Notes: a model not told the origin generated them from the sequence alone. Positions 1 to 7,468 are shown, counted from the first letter of the stretch. The stretch is 8,074 bases of DNA from CSBr16-58 sp051859825 (GCA_051859825.1 JBHYFA010000109.1:1-8074); one strand, 5' to 3'. Made by a program: numbers and translations.

Positions 1-1
1 G

Positions 2-2446
2 CACGACATTTATAATCCTGCCTTGAGTGGAGGAAATGCAACCTTTAATGGTATTTCTCTAAATAATGCTACTGGCAACGCTACCAATCCCAGCATTATT
101 TCCAACAACCTAATTTACAATGTTCACAACCTCGGTGGCGTTTTCGCAGTAAACATCAATGGACAAGGCAATCATCATTGGAAATTCTATCATAATACCA
201 TAATCATCAACCAGCCTGATTCTGTTGCCAATTCATTCTCACTTACCAGAATGGCTTACTTTAGTGGTCCTCAAGAGAATTTTGATATGAGAAACAATAT
301 CTTTTATCTCGACCGTCCTAATTCGGTAAATAGGATTTTGGAAGTTGCCCATACCAATAACATCGATTTCGTCTTGGATAATAATGTGTATTATTCGCCC
401 CATATCAATTCCATGGATTTCGGTCAATTTGGCTCGACTTTATATCCAACATTCTCCGATTGGCAAGCCTCAGGTCTCGATTCCAACAGTCGCTTTTTTG
501 ATCCGGCATTCGTAGATATTCTTGCTGACCTACATCCTACCGCCTTTGCCATAAGCCAAATGGGAGCTAATGTGTTTGCTGATGTGCCTGCCGACCTGAA
601 CGGAAATCCCCGAACTACTTCACCCGACCCCGGCGTTTACCAGTTTAATCCACTTAGCTGCCAAGGAATATTCGATTTGGCAATCGATACACTTTTTCCG
701 GGAGGGGTGGAGTTGAGCTGGCAAAGCGACAACAGCATCACCGAGTGGGAGGTAGAATGGGATACCTGTGGGTTTACGCCCGGACAAGGACAAGGGAATC
801 TCGACTCGATCGTTACCACAAATTCTAATTACCTCATCAACATTCCCATGAATCAGTGTGTGTGCGTTTATGTGCGGGAAAAATGTGCCAGTGGTGGACA
901 CAGTCCGTGGTCGGATTCCCTGCAAATTTGTATTCCCCTTGATCACGATGCGGAGCTTTTGAGTTTGGTTTATCCGGTGAATATTACCTGTGGAGACAGC
1001 ATGATGCCCATAAAAGTTGAAATTCGCAATAATGGATATATCCCTATTACTTCTCTTCCGGTTTCGGCAACGATTTCCGGTGATATCAGCCAAACATTGA
1101 ACTCCACCTACACGGGGAATTTACAGGAAAATGAAGTCGATACCTTTACCGTAGGCTTTATTAATTCGTATAACGGAGGCGTCATTAATGTAGAAGCGCA
1201 TCTTTCGTTACCAAACGATCCCATTCCGGATAACGACAGTGTCCAAAAGGATAGTTTGCATATACTACCTTTTCAACCCCTGGTAAATGGTTTAGATTAT
1301 TGCTCGTCAGACACTTCAGTAAGCGTTATCGCGCCGCATATTCCCTCTCTTGATTACCAATGGTTTGATTCGCCCACGGGGGGGACATCACTTGGCGTGA
1401 GTGATACACTAGTGGTTGCACCTCAGATAGGCAGTGTTTTCGTAGAGTATCTCATTATTCAAGATTCACTCACAAGTACGTTTCAAGGCGGATCCGGTTG
1501 CCAACAGGGAAATATGTTCGATTTGGAACTCAATACGCCCTTAAACATCACCGGATTTACCATCGTTCCCCGTGTTAATCAAGTCAACTTTCCCGTGGCT
1601 ATATGGATTGTAGAGGGAGGTTATCAAGGTGTGAGTCAGGCAGATTGGAACTTGGTGGTCATGGATACCATTGCGCAGGTTAATGTTCTAACACCCATTC
1701 GCTATAATTTACCTAATGTTCTCAGTTTGGATACCGGTATTACTTACGGAATTTACATGCAGTACAATGCCATTTACACGGTGGGTACCGATACCTTTAG
1801 CAATAACGAAATGACACTGATGGCGGGTACCGGATTGTGTAGTCCTTTTGTGGGTACAGCTCCTCGAATTTGGAACGGAACCATTCATTATGAAAATGAT
1901 GTGTGTTCAGATATCCGTACCGAGGTGGTGTTTAACGAGCTTTTATCTGCCGAGGCCGACTTCACTTGGAGTACCATCAGTCATACAGTGGAATTTCAAA
2001 ATACCAGTGCCCACGCCGATTCCGTGAGGTGGGATTTCGCCGGATTGGGAACAGCTACCGGCAATAATGTAAGCTTTCAATTTCCCCAAACCGATAGTTT
2101 TCAAGTTTGCCTAACAGCCTACAGTGAATGTGCCGTTGATGTTTATTGTGAAAATGTGTGGGCTGATAACATTTCCGTACAAGGCTTCGGCGAATTGACG
2201 GATCTGCGCATTTTCCCCAATCCCAACCAAGGTAATTTCACATTAATTTTTTCCCAGGAAGAAAAGGCAGATGTTCAGATAGAAATCATTGATCTGAGCG
2301 GTAGAGTGGTGTTAAATCGGTATTTTACCAACCATCAAGGTGAATTTGAACAGATGTTTGACGTCGCACACCTCGCAGCAGGAATGTATAAACTGCGATT
2401 GAGGAGTGGGAGTGGTAATGTCATACGATCATTTATTGTGAAATAG
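2..2446 (+). CDS. Secreted multidomain beta-helix protein with T9SS type A sorting domain (5'-truncated by window)
   Basis: The frame is open to the left edge, so the true start is outside the window; the TTG at 23 is not a credible start. Numbering from the codon at base 2, 814 residues are visible. Residues 1-130 carry Asn-rich strand-turn repeats (NNLIYN, HNTIII, RNNIFY, DNNVYY) typical of right-handed parallel beta-helices, closing with a DLNGNPR...DPGVYQF element like the usual helix-end motif. Next come an FN3-like module with several Cys (220-313), a CARDB-like module (314-420), an Ig-like module (YQWFDSPTGG, about 422-485), a beta-rich module of unclear family (486-645) and a PKD-like module (650-720). 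The last 80 residues (735-814) form a T9SS type A C-terminal domain with IFPNP and AAGMYKLRL motifs. The family expectation is export through the outer membrane by the type IX system, then release or surface attachment. No catalytic residues are evident; adhesion or polysaccharide binding is inference. It converges on xerD. Confidence 0.9.
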   Translation, partial: HDIYNPALSGGNATFNGISLNNATGNATNPSIISNNLIYNVHNLGGVFAVNINGQGNHHWKFYHNTIIINQPDSVANSFSLTRMAYFSGPQENFDMRNNIFYLDRPNSVNRILEVAHTNNIDFVLDNNVYYSPHINSMDFGQFGSTLYPTFSDWQASGLDSNSRFFDPAFVDILADLHPTAFAISQMGANVFADVPADLNGNPRTTSPDPGVYQFNPLSCQGIFDLAIDTLFPGGVELSWQSDNSITEWEVEWDTCGFTPGQGQGNLDSIVTTNSNYLINIPMNQCVCVYVREKCASGGHSPWSDSLQICIPLDHDAELLSLVYPVNITCGDSMMPIKVEIRNNGYIPITSLPVSATISGDISQTLNSTYTGNLQENEVDTFTVGFINSYNGGVINVEAHLSLPNDPIPDNDSVQKDSLHILPFQPLVNGLDYCSSDTSVSVIAPHIPSLDYQWFDSPTGGTSLGVSDTLVVAPQIGSVFVEYLIIQDSLTSTFQGGSGCQQGNMFDLELNTPLNITGFTIVPRVNQVNFPVAIWIVEGGYQGVSQADWNLVVMDTIAQVNVLTPIRYNLPNVLSLDTGITYGIYMQYNAIYTVGTDTFSNNEMTLMAGTGLCSPFVGTAPRIWNGTIHYENDVCSDIRTEVVFNELLSAEADFTWSTISHTVEFQNTSAHADSVRWDFAGLGTATGNNVSFQFPQTDSFQVCLTAYSECAVDVYCENVWADNISVQGFGELTDLRIFPNPNQGNFTLIFSQEEKADVQIEIIDLSGRVVLNRYFTNHQGEFEQMFDVAHLAAGMYKLRLRSGSGNVIRSFIVK

Positions 2447-2452
2447 TCAACT

Positions 2453-2571
2453 GTTTAGTTGTTGAGTCGTTTAGGCGTTTAGTCGTTGATACGTTTATTC
2501 GTTGATGCGTACGCTTCGAGGCGATATTAGCTAAGTCAGCTAAACGACTCAACGACTCAACGACTCAACAA
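2453..2571. repeat. Degenerate octanucleotide array with inverted second half
   Basis: From 2453 the spacer reads as consecutive 8-base units of the form GTTKANNC (gtttagtt, gttgagtc, gtttaggc, gtttagtc, gttgatac, gtttattc, gttgatgc). From 2540 to 2571 the complementary units appear (ctaaacga followed by ctcaacga twice and ctcaacaa). The arms 2459-2490 and 2540-2571 are inverted complements at 27 of 32 positions; the core 2461-2474 with 2540-2553 is a perfect 14-bp pair. The spacer between the arms is 49 bp. The array sits between the converging ends of the T9SS protein gene and xerD, where a bidirectional terminator or folded 3' end would fit; that role is inferred. No T-run follows either arm. 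Confidence 0.8.
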
Positions 2572-2616
2572 TTTATTGGCGTTGATGCGAACCTTAGTAC
2601 ACCCATCACCCATAAC

Positions 2617-3504
2617 TCACCCCCGTGGATGAAACTTCAATATCGTCTTTCGTAAATCCCCCTGATCTAAATGGCTATAAATTTCCGTGGTTAGGATGCT
2701 TTCGTGGCCTAGGAGTTCTTGCACTACGCGAAGGTCGGCGCCGCCCTGTACGAGATGGGTGGCGAAGGAATGCCGTAGGGTATGGGGAGAGATGTTTTTT
2801 TGAATGCCCGCCCGCTCCGCTAAATCTTTGAGCATAATGAAAATCATCTGTCGGGATAGTGATTTTCCCCGACGGTTTAGGAAAACGATGTCGGTACACT
2901 TGGGGTCGATATCCATGTGATTGCGGATGTGCTTGATGTAGCTTTGCACCAATTTTTGCGCATTGGGATGAATGGGAACGAGGCGCTCCTTGTTGCCCTT
3001 CCCGCGGACACGGATGAAATTGCGGTCGAAATGCAGGTCGGAAAGGTGTAAACCCACCAGTTCACTCACGCGCAAACCACAGGCGTACATGGTTTCGATG
3101 ATGGCCAAATTGCGCTCCCCCTCGGGCTTACTCCGGTCGATTACAGCGATGATTTTGTCGATTTCGGAAATGCTCAAAACGTCGGGGAGGTAAGTGCCCA
3201 AGCGCGGCAAACTCAGCATTTCCGCCGGATGATCTTTGCGGTAATTGTCTTCCAGCAAATAAGTGAAAAAAGTGCGAATACCCGAAACCACGCGGGCTTG
3301 GGAGCGAGCAGTGAGAGAAGACGAAATGCTTTGCAGAAAATTCCGCAAATCACCGGTGGAAATTTTATCCGGGGAAATGCCGTTCTCCTCCGCCCATAGC
3401 GCCAACTTCTCCACATCCCTGCGATAGGCCGCGAGGGTGTTGGCCGACAAACCCCTTTCGAGTTTTAGATAACGAAGAAAATCCCGAATCCACTGTTTCC
3501 ACAT
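2617..3504 (-). CDS. xerD: Site-specific tyrosine recombinase, XerD type
   Basis: This 295-residue protein has the usual length for XerC/XerD. Residues 1-85 form the SAM-like N-terminal core-binding domain (FLRYLKLERGLSANTLAAYRRD). Residues 105-290 form the catalytic domain. The full catalytic set is visible: R145 in CGLRVSEL, K169 in RGKGNKER, H241 and R244 in HTLRHSFATH, H267 in LLGHES, and the nucleophile Y276 in EIYSH. The spacing matches E. coli XerD shifted by three residues. The family resolves chromosome dimers at dif with a partner recombinase and FtsK. XerD rather than XerC is judged from overall motif similarity and from my recollection that xerD often lies beside aroQ in Bacteroidota. 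The start is ATG, and aroQ diverges 58 bp away. No attachment sites or cargo flank it, so a housekeeping role is favoured over a mobile integrase. Confidence 0.93.
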   Translation of the reverse strand: MWKQWIRDFLRYLKLERGLSANTLAAYRRDVEKLALWAEENGISPDKISTGDLRNFLQSISSSLTARSQARVVSGIRTFFTYLLEDNYRKDHPAEMLSLPRLGTYLPDVLSISEIDKIIAVIDRSKPEGERNLAIIETMYACGLRVSELVGLHLSDLHFDRNFIRVRGKGNKERLVPIHPNAQKLVQSYIKHIRNHMDIDPKCTDIVFLNRRGKSLSRQMIFIMLKDLAERAGIQKNISPHTLRHSFATHLVQGGADLRVVQELLGHESILTTEIYSHLDQGDLRKTILKFHPRG

Positions 3505-3550
3505 AGTAATTTATTCTCGTTTGCTGCTAGGATGAATATCTCTTTCGCTG

Positions 3551-3558
3551 TATTTTTG
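3551..3558 (+). promoter_or_regulatory. Possible -7 element (TAnnTTTG) for aroQ
   Basis: TATTTTTG matches the Bacteroidota -7 consensus and equals the box before the tRNA in this window. It ends only 4 bp before the aroQ ATG, so transcription from it would give a leaderless or nearly leaderless message. No TTG lies at the expected 19-21 bp upstream, so this may be a chance match in a T-rich spacer. Confidence 0.3.
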
Positions 3559-3562
3559 ACGC

Positions 3563-3994
3563 ATGGCTAATATACTAATTCTAAGTGGACCCAATCTGAA
3601 TTTGTTGGGGCATCGCAATCCCGAGCATTACGGGGAATTGAGTCTGGCGGAAATCGAAACCCTCTGCCGCAATCGCTTTCCCAATCACGAGCTCGACTTT
3701 TTGCAGTCGAACCACGAGGGCGAACTTATCGATGCGATTCAGCAAACCGAGGCCGACGCCATCGTTATCAATGCCGGGGGCTTTACCCACAGCAGTGTTG
3801 CCCTGCGCGACGCCATCGAAATCACCGATATTCCGGTGGTGGAGGTGCATCTGAGCAATATCTCGGGTAGGGAGTCCTTTCGCCATACTTCGCTTTTGAG
3901 TCCGGTTTGTTCGGGAGTGATTTTCGGTTTTGGGCCCGATAGCTACGTTCTAGGCATCATCGCCTGCCTGCGAATGCGCGGGTATGATTTCTGA
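3563..3994 (+). CDS. aroQ: Type II 3-dehydroquinate dehydratase
   Basis: The enzyme dehydrates 3-dehydroquinate to 3-dehydroshikimate, the third step of the shikimate pathway to chorismate, in the cytoplasm; type II enzymes are dodecamers. At 143 residues the length is normal. Visible family motifs are GPNLNLLG (9-16) with N11, the flexible-loop R18 and catalytic base Y23 in HYGE, QSNHEGELID (48-57), NAGGFTHSSVALRDA (70-84) with N70 and H76, and the catalytic H96 in EVHLSN with the substrate-binding SGRESFRH stretch (101-108). The gene stands alone, with no other shikimate genes nearby, and diverges from xerD. Its 3' end overlaps the end of the opposite-strand glycosyltransferase by 45 bp. 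The ATG start leaves no leader with a recognisable Shine-Dalgarno, which is ordinary for this phylum. Confidence 0.96.
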   Translation: MANILILSGPNLNLLGHRNPEHYGELSLAEIETLCRNRFPNHELDFLQSNHEGELIDAIQQTEADAIVINAGGFTHSSVALRDAIEITDIPVVEVHLSNISGRESFRHTSLLSPVCSGVIFGFGPDSYVLGIIACLRMRGYDF

Positions 3995-4984
3995 AAATCG
4001 TTTTTTGTTTTTCAGAAAATAGGCATACACCACAGATTCAGGATATACCCCTTCTAGCTGCTTAAACTTCGCATTATGACTTTTTCGGAAGTCGTTTATT
4101 TTTCCCCAATGACGATAAAAGTCGATATGGGCGTTGAAGATGGCACCGAAGAAGGCGATTTTTCCTGTTAATAAAAAGCGCAAGGCCGAAATGCCGTCGA
4201 GCACCATACGGGTGAATAGGGTAGGGAGTCGCTGCGAACTCGGAAGGAGTCGGCCCATCATAATCAGGTTGTTGCGAAAATTGAGATAGACTTTCTTACT
4301 GCTTTGGTAGGTGAGGGTGCCGCCGCCGAGGTGATATACCTGCGATTTGGCGATGCACTGCACTTGGTAGCCCGCACTTTGAATGCGCCAGCAAAGGTCG
4401 ATCTCCTCCATGTGGGCGAAATACTCCGAATAAAATCCGCCCATTTGGTGAAACACCGATGCACGCACGGCCAAACACGCCCCCGAAGCCCAGAAGCAGT
4501 TGATGTTTTCCTGGTAAGCCGGTTTAATTTCTTCCACCGTATCGAAAACCCGACCTCTACAGAAGGGATATCCGTAGGCATCGATGAATCCGCCCGCTGC
4601 ACCCGCGTATTCGTACTTGTGTTTTTCCTTGTAGGAGAGAATAGCAGGTTGCGCCGCTCCGAGTTTTTCATTTTTTGCAAATGCCTCTTTGATGGGAGTC
4701 AACCAGTTTTCCGTGACCTCAATATCCGAATTGATCAGCAAATACAGATCGGCGCAGATTTTTTCCAAACCATCATTATAGCCTCCGGCGTAACCGGTGT
4801 TTTTTTCGTTCACCACGATTTTTACTTGGGGGAAGTCGTTTTTCAATACATCCACCGAATCATCGGTTGAGGCGTTGTCGATGACCCAAACCTCGGCGTC
4901 GTCGGCGTACTGCACTACCGAGGGGAGGTATTGCTTGAGCAGGGCGCTACCGTTGTAATTGAGAACAACTATGGCTGTGTGCAT
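3950..4984 (-). CDS. Glycosyltransferase family 2 (rhamnosyltransferase/RfbF-like)
   Basis: The start is taken as the ATG at 4984 (MHTAIVVLNYNG), giving 344 residues. A longer reading from 5038 would add 18 residues lacking any family similarity, would sit before the natural first beta-strand and would overlap the upstream gene by 53 bp. The GT-A fold motifs are in order: VVLNYNG (6-12), VIDNAS (34-39), NTGYAGGYN (62-70), the metal/nucleotide-binding NSD in place of a canonical DXD (85-87), the acceptor-loop WASGACLAVR (165-174) and EEIDLCWR (193-200) with the putative catalytic base. Family knowledge suggests transfer of a sugar from a nucleotide donor to a lipid-linked or cell-surface glycan. 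Donor and acceptor cannot be read from sequence. It follows the acyltransferase stop by 1 bp, so it is translationally coupled and probably works on the same envelope molecule. It ends in TAG inside the aroQ reading frame. Confidence 0.9.
   Translation of the reverse strand: MHTAIVVLNYNGSALLKQYLPSVVQYADDAEVWVIDNASTDDSVDVLKNDFPQVKIVVNEKNTGYAGGYNDGLEKICADLYLLINSDIEVTENWLTPIKEAFAKNEKLGAAQPAILSYKEKHKYEYAGAAGGFIDAYGYPFCRGRVFDTVEEIKPAYQENINCFWASGACLAVRASVFHQMGGFYSEYFAHMEEIDLCWRIQSAGYQVQCIAKSQVYHLGGGTLTYQSSKKVYLNFRNNLIMMGRLLPSSQRLPTLFTRMVLDGISALRFLLTGKIAFFGAIFNAHIDFYRHWGKINDFRKSHNAKFKQLEGVYPESVVYAYFLKNKKRFSEIIPAHSQAGDDA
3988..4018. terminator. Possible AT-rich bidirectional hairpin at converging gene ends
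   Basis: The arms tttctgaaaa (3988-3997) and ttttcagaaa (4009-4018) are perfect 10-bp complements around an 11-base T-rich loop. The left arm contains the aroQ stop codon (3992-3994). The whole hairpin lies inside the coding 3' end of the minus-strand glycosyltransferase. It is A/T-rich, so a weak stem; it could help end aroQ transcription, but no long T-run follows the right arm. Confidence 0.35.
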
Positions 4985-4985
4985 A

Positions 4986-5843
4986 TTAGAGATTTTTCCA
5001 GCGTTTGTGTGACCATAACCAGTGCGCAGGTTTCTCACGAATGAGTTTTTCCAAAGCCGCTACGTGGGTATTAGTGATATGGTAAGGATTTTCCTTTTGT
5101 GCATCGGTAGAGATGATTTCCGCTTCAATACTGTAGTAGCCTCTCTTCTCTCGTCTCACATGGATGAATACCACGTTGAGGTTGCATTTTTTGGCTAAAT
5201 TTTCCGCCCCGAGATGGGTAGGGGTGGGGATGGAGAAAAAGGGTGCACGGTATTTTATCTTTCCCTTATGTGGTGCTTGGTCGGCCATGAAAAGGTAGAG
5301 TGGGGCAGGTGTAGGATTATTGAGCATAAAATCGTAAGTGTCTTTCATAGCGAAGAGTTTCAGGCCAAAACGCTCGCGGAGGTTGACCACCCATTGATTT
5401 ACTTTAGGATTTTTTATACGTCCATACACCGCGAAGCATGTTTGGGGCACGAGCAGTGGCATGGCGAGAGCTACCCATTCAAAATTGGTATAGTGGCCCA
5501 TCACCACCATGGTACCCTGATTTTTTTGCTGAAAATTTTGGAAAATTTCCGGATTTTTCAGAACCACTCTTTTGCGTAGATCTTTTTCCGAAATGCTCAA
5601 ACCCTTGATGAACTCAATCATCACGTCGGTGAGGTTGAGGTAGAAGTCGCGGGCGGTTTTTTTGATTTCGGCGGGGGAAAATTCCGGAAAAGCCCGATGA
5701 AGATTATCGTGCACGACCTTTTTTCGATAGCCAATAACCCGATAAAGCAGCCAGGCGACGAAGGATGATAATAGATGGAGAATCCAAACGGGGAGTAGGC
5801 TAAGGAGATATACGAAGGGCGCCCACCAATTCATTTTTACCAT
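4986..5843 (-). CDS. Lysophospholipid acyltransferase family protein (LpxL/HtrB-like)
   Basis: This 285-residue protein has an N-terminal membrane anchor (about residues 9-37, rich in Leu, Val and Trp) and then the acyltransferase domain. The catalytic H(X4)E motif is HYTNFE, with H117 and E122. Further family landmarks are YGRIKNP (140-146), FMADQAP (185-191) and the C-terminal WLWSHKRWK (275-283). LpxL/HtrB enzymes add a secondary acyl chain to lipid A at the inner membrane using acyl-ACP. In Bacteroidota this family also acylates other envelope lipids, such as aminolipids, so the substrate is not assigned. The start at 5843 overlaps the stop of the upstream GWxTD reading frame by 7 bp (ATGGTAA); the ATG at 5834 is an equally placed alternative. 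The glycosyltransferase follows 1 bp after its stop, which makes an operon very likely. Confidence 0.88.
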   Translation of the reverse strand: MVKMNWWAPFVYLLSLLPVWILHLLSSFVAWLLYRVIGYRKKVVHDNLHRAFPEFSPAEIKKTARDFYLNLTDVMIEFIKGLSISEKDLRKRVVLKNPEIFQNFQQKNQGTMVVMGHYTNFEWVALAMPLLVPQTCFAVYGRIKNPKVNQWVVNLRERFGLKLFAMKDTYDFMLNNPTPAPLYLFMADQAPHKGKIKYRAPFFSIPTPTHLGAENLAKKCNLNVVFIHVRREKRGYYSIEAEIISTDAQKENPYHITNTHVAALEKLIREKPAHWLWSHKRWKNL

Positions 5844-6451
5844 CGTCCGTATCTTCCCATCGAGCTAGGATTAATAATCATGTTATCGATGGCTCTACTT
5901 CCCCAGTCGCCGCGTCTTTGCATCTCATTTCTTCGCTGCATCATGTCTTCATTTTCAAACATTTCACCCATTTGGTTTCCTGGGGTGAGTTCGCGCACCC
6001 AAAATTCGTTGAATCGCTCGCCCTGCGCGGTACTGTGTACCAGACGGTAGCGGTTGGTGTTTACTTCGCGGTCAACAAACACGAAAATTCTGTCCACCTG
6101 ATCGCGGGTAGAATTGGATTTAAGTTGGTCGTACTGCCAAATCTCGAATGGGTAGGTGCCCGTTTCAAAGCGACGGTCTTCCACGAGGGTTGGTGGACCG
6201 TACTGAAGGTAGATTCGTCCCCGGTCTGACTGGTATCCCGGCATCACACGCATGCCGTAGAGTTTGTTCACGTGGCGCACTTCGGCGTAGTAATCCAGCC
6301 ATTGCTCGTAGGCTTCCAGCGGATTTTTCTTGGTCCAGAAAGTGTAGAAAAAGAGTTTGAGTTTGTCTTTATTGCCTTCTTCGGTAAGTTGTTCGATGGC
6401 GCGGCGTTCGTTGAAATCCGCGATAGGGTGGAGGAAGTCAACAAAATCCAC
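5837..6451 (-). CDS. GWxTD-type domain protein, C-terminal portion
   Basis: Read alone from GTG at 6451 this is 204 residues, but there is no signal peptide, and the open frame continues upstream without a stop to the TAG at 6470-6472 (VNEYYI precedes). Residues 1-60 are helical, with LFFYTFWTKKNP (33-44) as in GWxTD proteins. The signature is present in altered form as GYQSDRGRIYLQYGPP (72-87), with Tyr for Trp and Ser for Thr, followed by FEIWQY (102-107). The tail (about 155-204) is rich in Met, Arg, Asn and Gln. GWxTD proteins are typical of Bacteroidota and have no established function that I know of. Because the upstream portion is in the same frame and carries the signal peptide, this is most simply the second half of one 513-residue protein. 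The gene overlaps the acyltransferase start by 7 bp. Confidence 0.75.
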   Translation of the reverse strand: MDFVDFLHPIADFNERRAIEQLTEEGNKDKLKLFFYTFWTKKNPLEAYEQWLDYYAEVRHVNKLYGMRVMPGYQSDRGRIYLQYGPPTLVEDRRFETGTYPFEIWQYDQLKSNSTRDQVDRIFVFVDREVNTNRYRLVHSTAQGERFNEFWVRELTPGNQMGEMFENEDMMQRRNEMQRRGDWGSRAIDNMIINPSSMGRYGRW

Positions 6452-6469
6452 GATGTAATATTCATTGAC

Positions 6470-6472
6470 CTA
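6470..6472 (-). other. In-frame TAG dividing the GWxTD gene
   Basis: On the minus strand the frame reads GAA ATG TAG GTC AAT GAA TAT TAC. The stop is the only interruption of one continuous frame from 7381 to 5837. TAG also ends the T9SS protein gene and the glycosyltransferase, so it is a real stop codon in this genome. A CAG-to-TAG transition (Gln to stop) would explain it with a single base change; readthrough or a base-call error are alternatives. Confidence 0.85.
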
Positions 6473-7381
6473 CATTTCCACGAATGTGCCTGCGAGTTGT
6501 TGGGAGATATCCGGACTAGAAAATTCGTCGAACACCATTGGTTGTTCCGTGGCGGGGTTCACTCTTTGGAAGTACACCGATTGGGAGTCCATGATTTTAT
6601 TTTTTTGTGAAATGAGTTCGATTACGAAATAGTAGTCGCCGGAGGGCAGGTCGGTCAGATCAAAACCTTTGATGATGGGGGTGATTTCCGTTTCTCTATC
6701 GATGCGGGTGAAGCCGGCCAGTCGTGGCAGTGGACCGGGCGTTTCGGCTTTTTCGATATAGTACTTCACCATAAAAGGGTAGATGGTATCTTCTGCGGTG
6801 GTGCGGTTGTAGAGTTCGGTATAGAACTGGAATTTAGGGGCATCGTCGCCGAAGGTGTAGGTTCGTTTAGGTACGTAGGGGGTGAGTTCGTATCCGGCGC
6901 GAGAGGTGGGAGAATTGCTTTGGGCTTTATCGATGCTTGCTAGGATGTTTAGGTCGGAGAGACCCGCTTTTTCCGGACCTTCAAGATTTATATTAATGGA
7001 GAAGTTGTGCGTTTCCTTTTCGTTGTTGTGATCGGTGATAATGATGTTGAGTTCGTAGATTCCCGGTTCGATGCCCATTCTTTCGGTGTGGGTAAAATAC
7101 TGGTTGAAATCGCCACCTGCGGGGGTGCGGATGAGGAAGGTGTGCATACCGGTGAGACTATCCTTTTGGTAGAAGCCCATTTCCACGCGGACGGCACCTT
7201 GGGGCAGACCATCTTCGTTGGGTTGGAGGTTGAGCGAGGAGCCTAGGAAAACGAAGTAGGTTTCCAAAACCGACTGTTCAGGGGAGGGGAAGTAGCGTCC
7301 GTAAGACACCCGCATATCGAGCTGACTAGCTTGTAAAAAGCTGAATGATAATGTTATAATGCTAAAAATCCACTTCTTCAT
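6470..7381 (-). CDS. Exported GWxTD-type protein, N-terminal portion
   Basis: The start is set at the ATG at 7381 because it gives a standard signal peptide (MKKWIFSIITLSFSFLQA, then SQLDMRVSYG); the upstream GTG at 7402 adds seven residues before the Lys pair. It runs 303 residues to the TAG. After the signal peptide the chain is beta-rich, with two sandwich-like segments: about 20-130 (GIYELNIIITDHNNE) and about 170-280 (LTDLPSGDYYFVIELISQ, like an FN3/MG-type edge). No lipobox Cys is seen, so a periplasmic soluble protein is likely. Proteins of this family known to me carry this region fused to the GWxTD domain, which here continues in the same frame past the stop. It is the first gene of the minus-strand cluster. 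I saw no convincing TAnnTTTG promoter upstream. Confidence 0.75.
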   Translation of the reverse strand: MKKWIFSIITLSFSFLQASQLDMRVSYGRYFPSPEQSVLETYFVFLGSSLNLQPNEDGLPQGAVRVEMGFYQKDSLTGMHTFLIRTPAGGDFNQYFTHTERMGIEPGIYELNIIITDHNNEKETHNFSININLEGPEKAGLSDLNILASIDKAQSNSPTSRAGYELTPYVPKRTYTFGDDAPKFQFYTELYNRTTAEDTIYPFMVKYYIEKAETPGPLPRLAGFTRIDRETEITPIIKGFDLTDLPSGDYYFVIELISQKNKIMDSQSVYFQRVNPATEQPMVFDEFSSPDISQQLAGTFVEM

Positions 7382-7468
7382 CGTACTAAAATTTACAAGC
7401 ACTAATATACGGTAAAAAAGTGGATTATTTCCATACGCATATTTTTTCTAATTGAAGGTAAAAAAGCC

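Noticed and set aside
620..1093. 157-codon minus-strand frame inside the T9SS protein gene
   Set aside because: It is a shadow of the plus-strand gene, which has clear domain structure throughout; the antisense product shows no recognisable motif.
2453..2571. CRISPR array
   Set aside because: Units are 8 bp, contiguous and without spacers; there are no cas genes.
4304..4870. 188-codon plus-strand frame opposite the glycosyltransferase
   Set aside because: It lies wholly antisense to a gene with all family motifs intact; no independent signal supports it.
4985..5038. Upstream start for the glycosyltransferase (18 extra residues)
   Set aside because: The extension overlaps the acyltransferase gene, has no family-like sequence, and the ATG at 4984 sits right at the first beta-strand, directly after the upstream stop.
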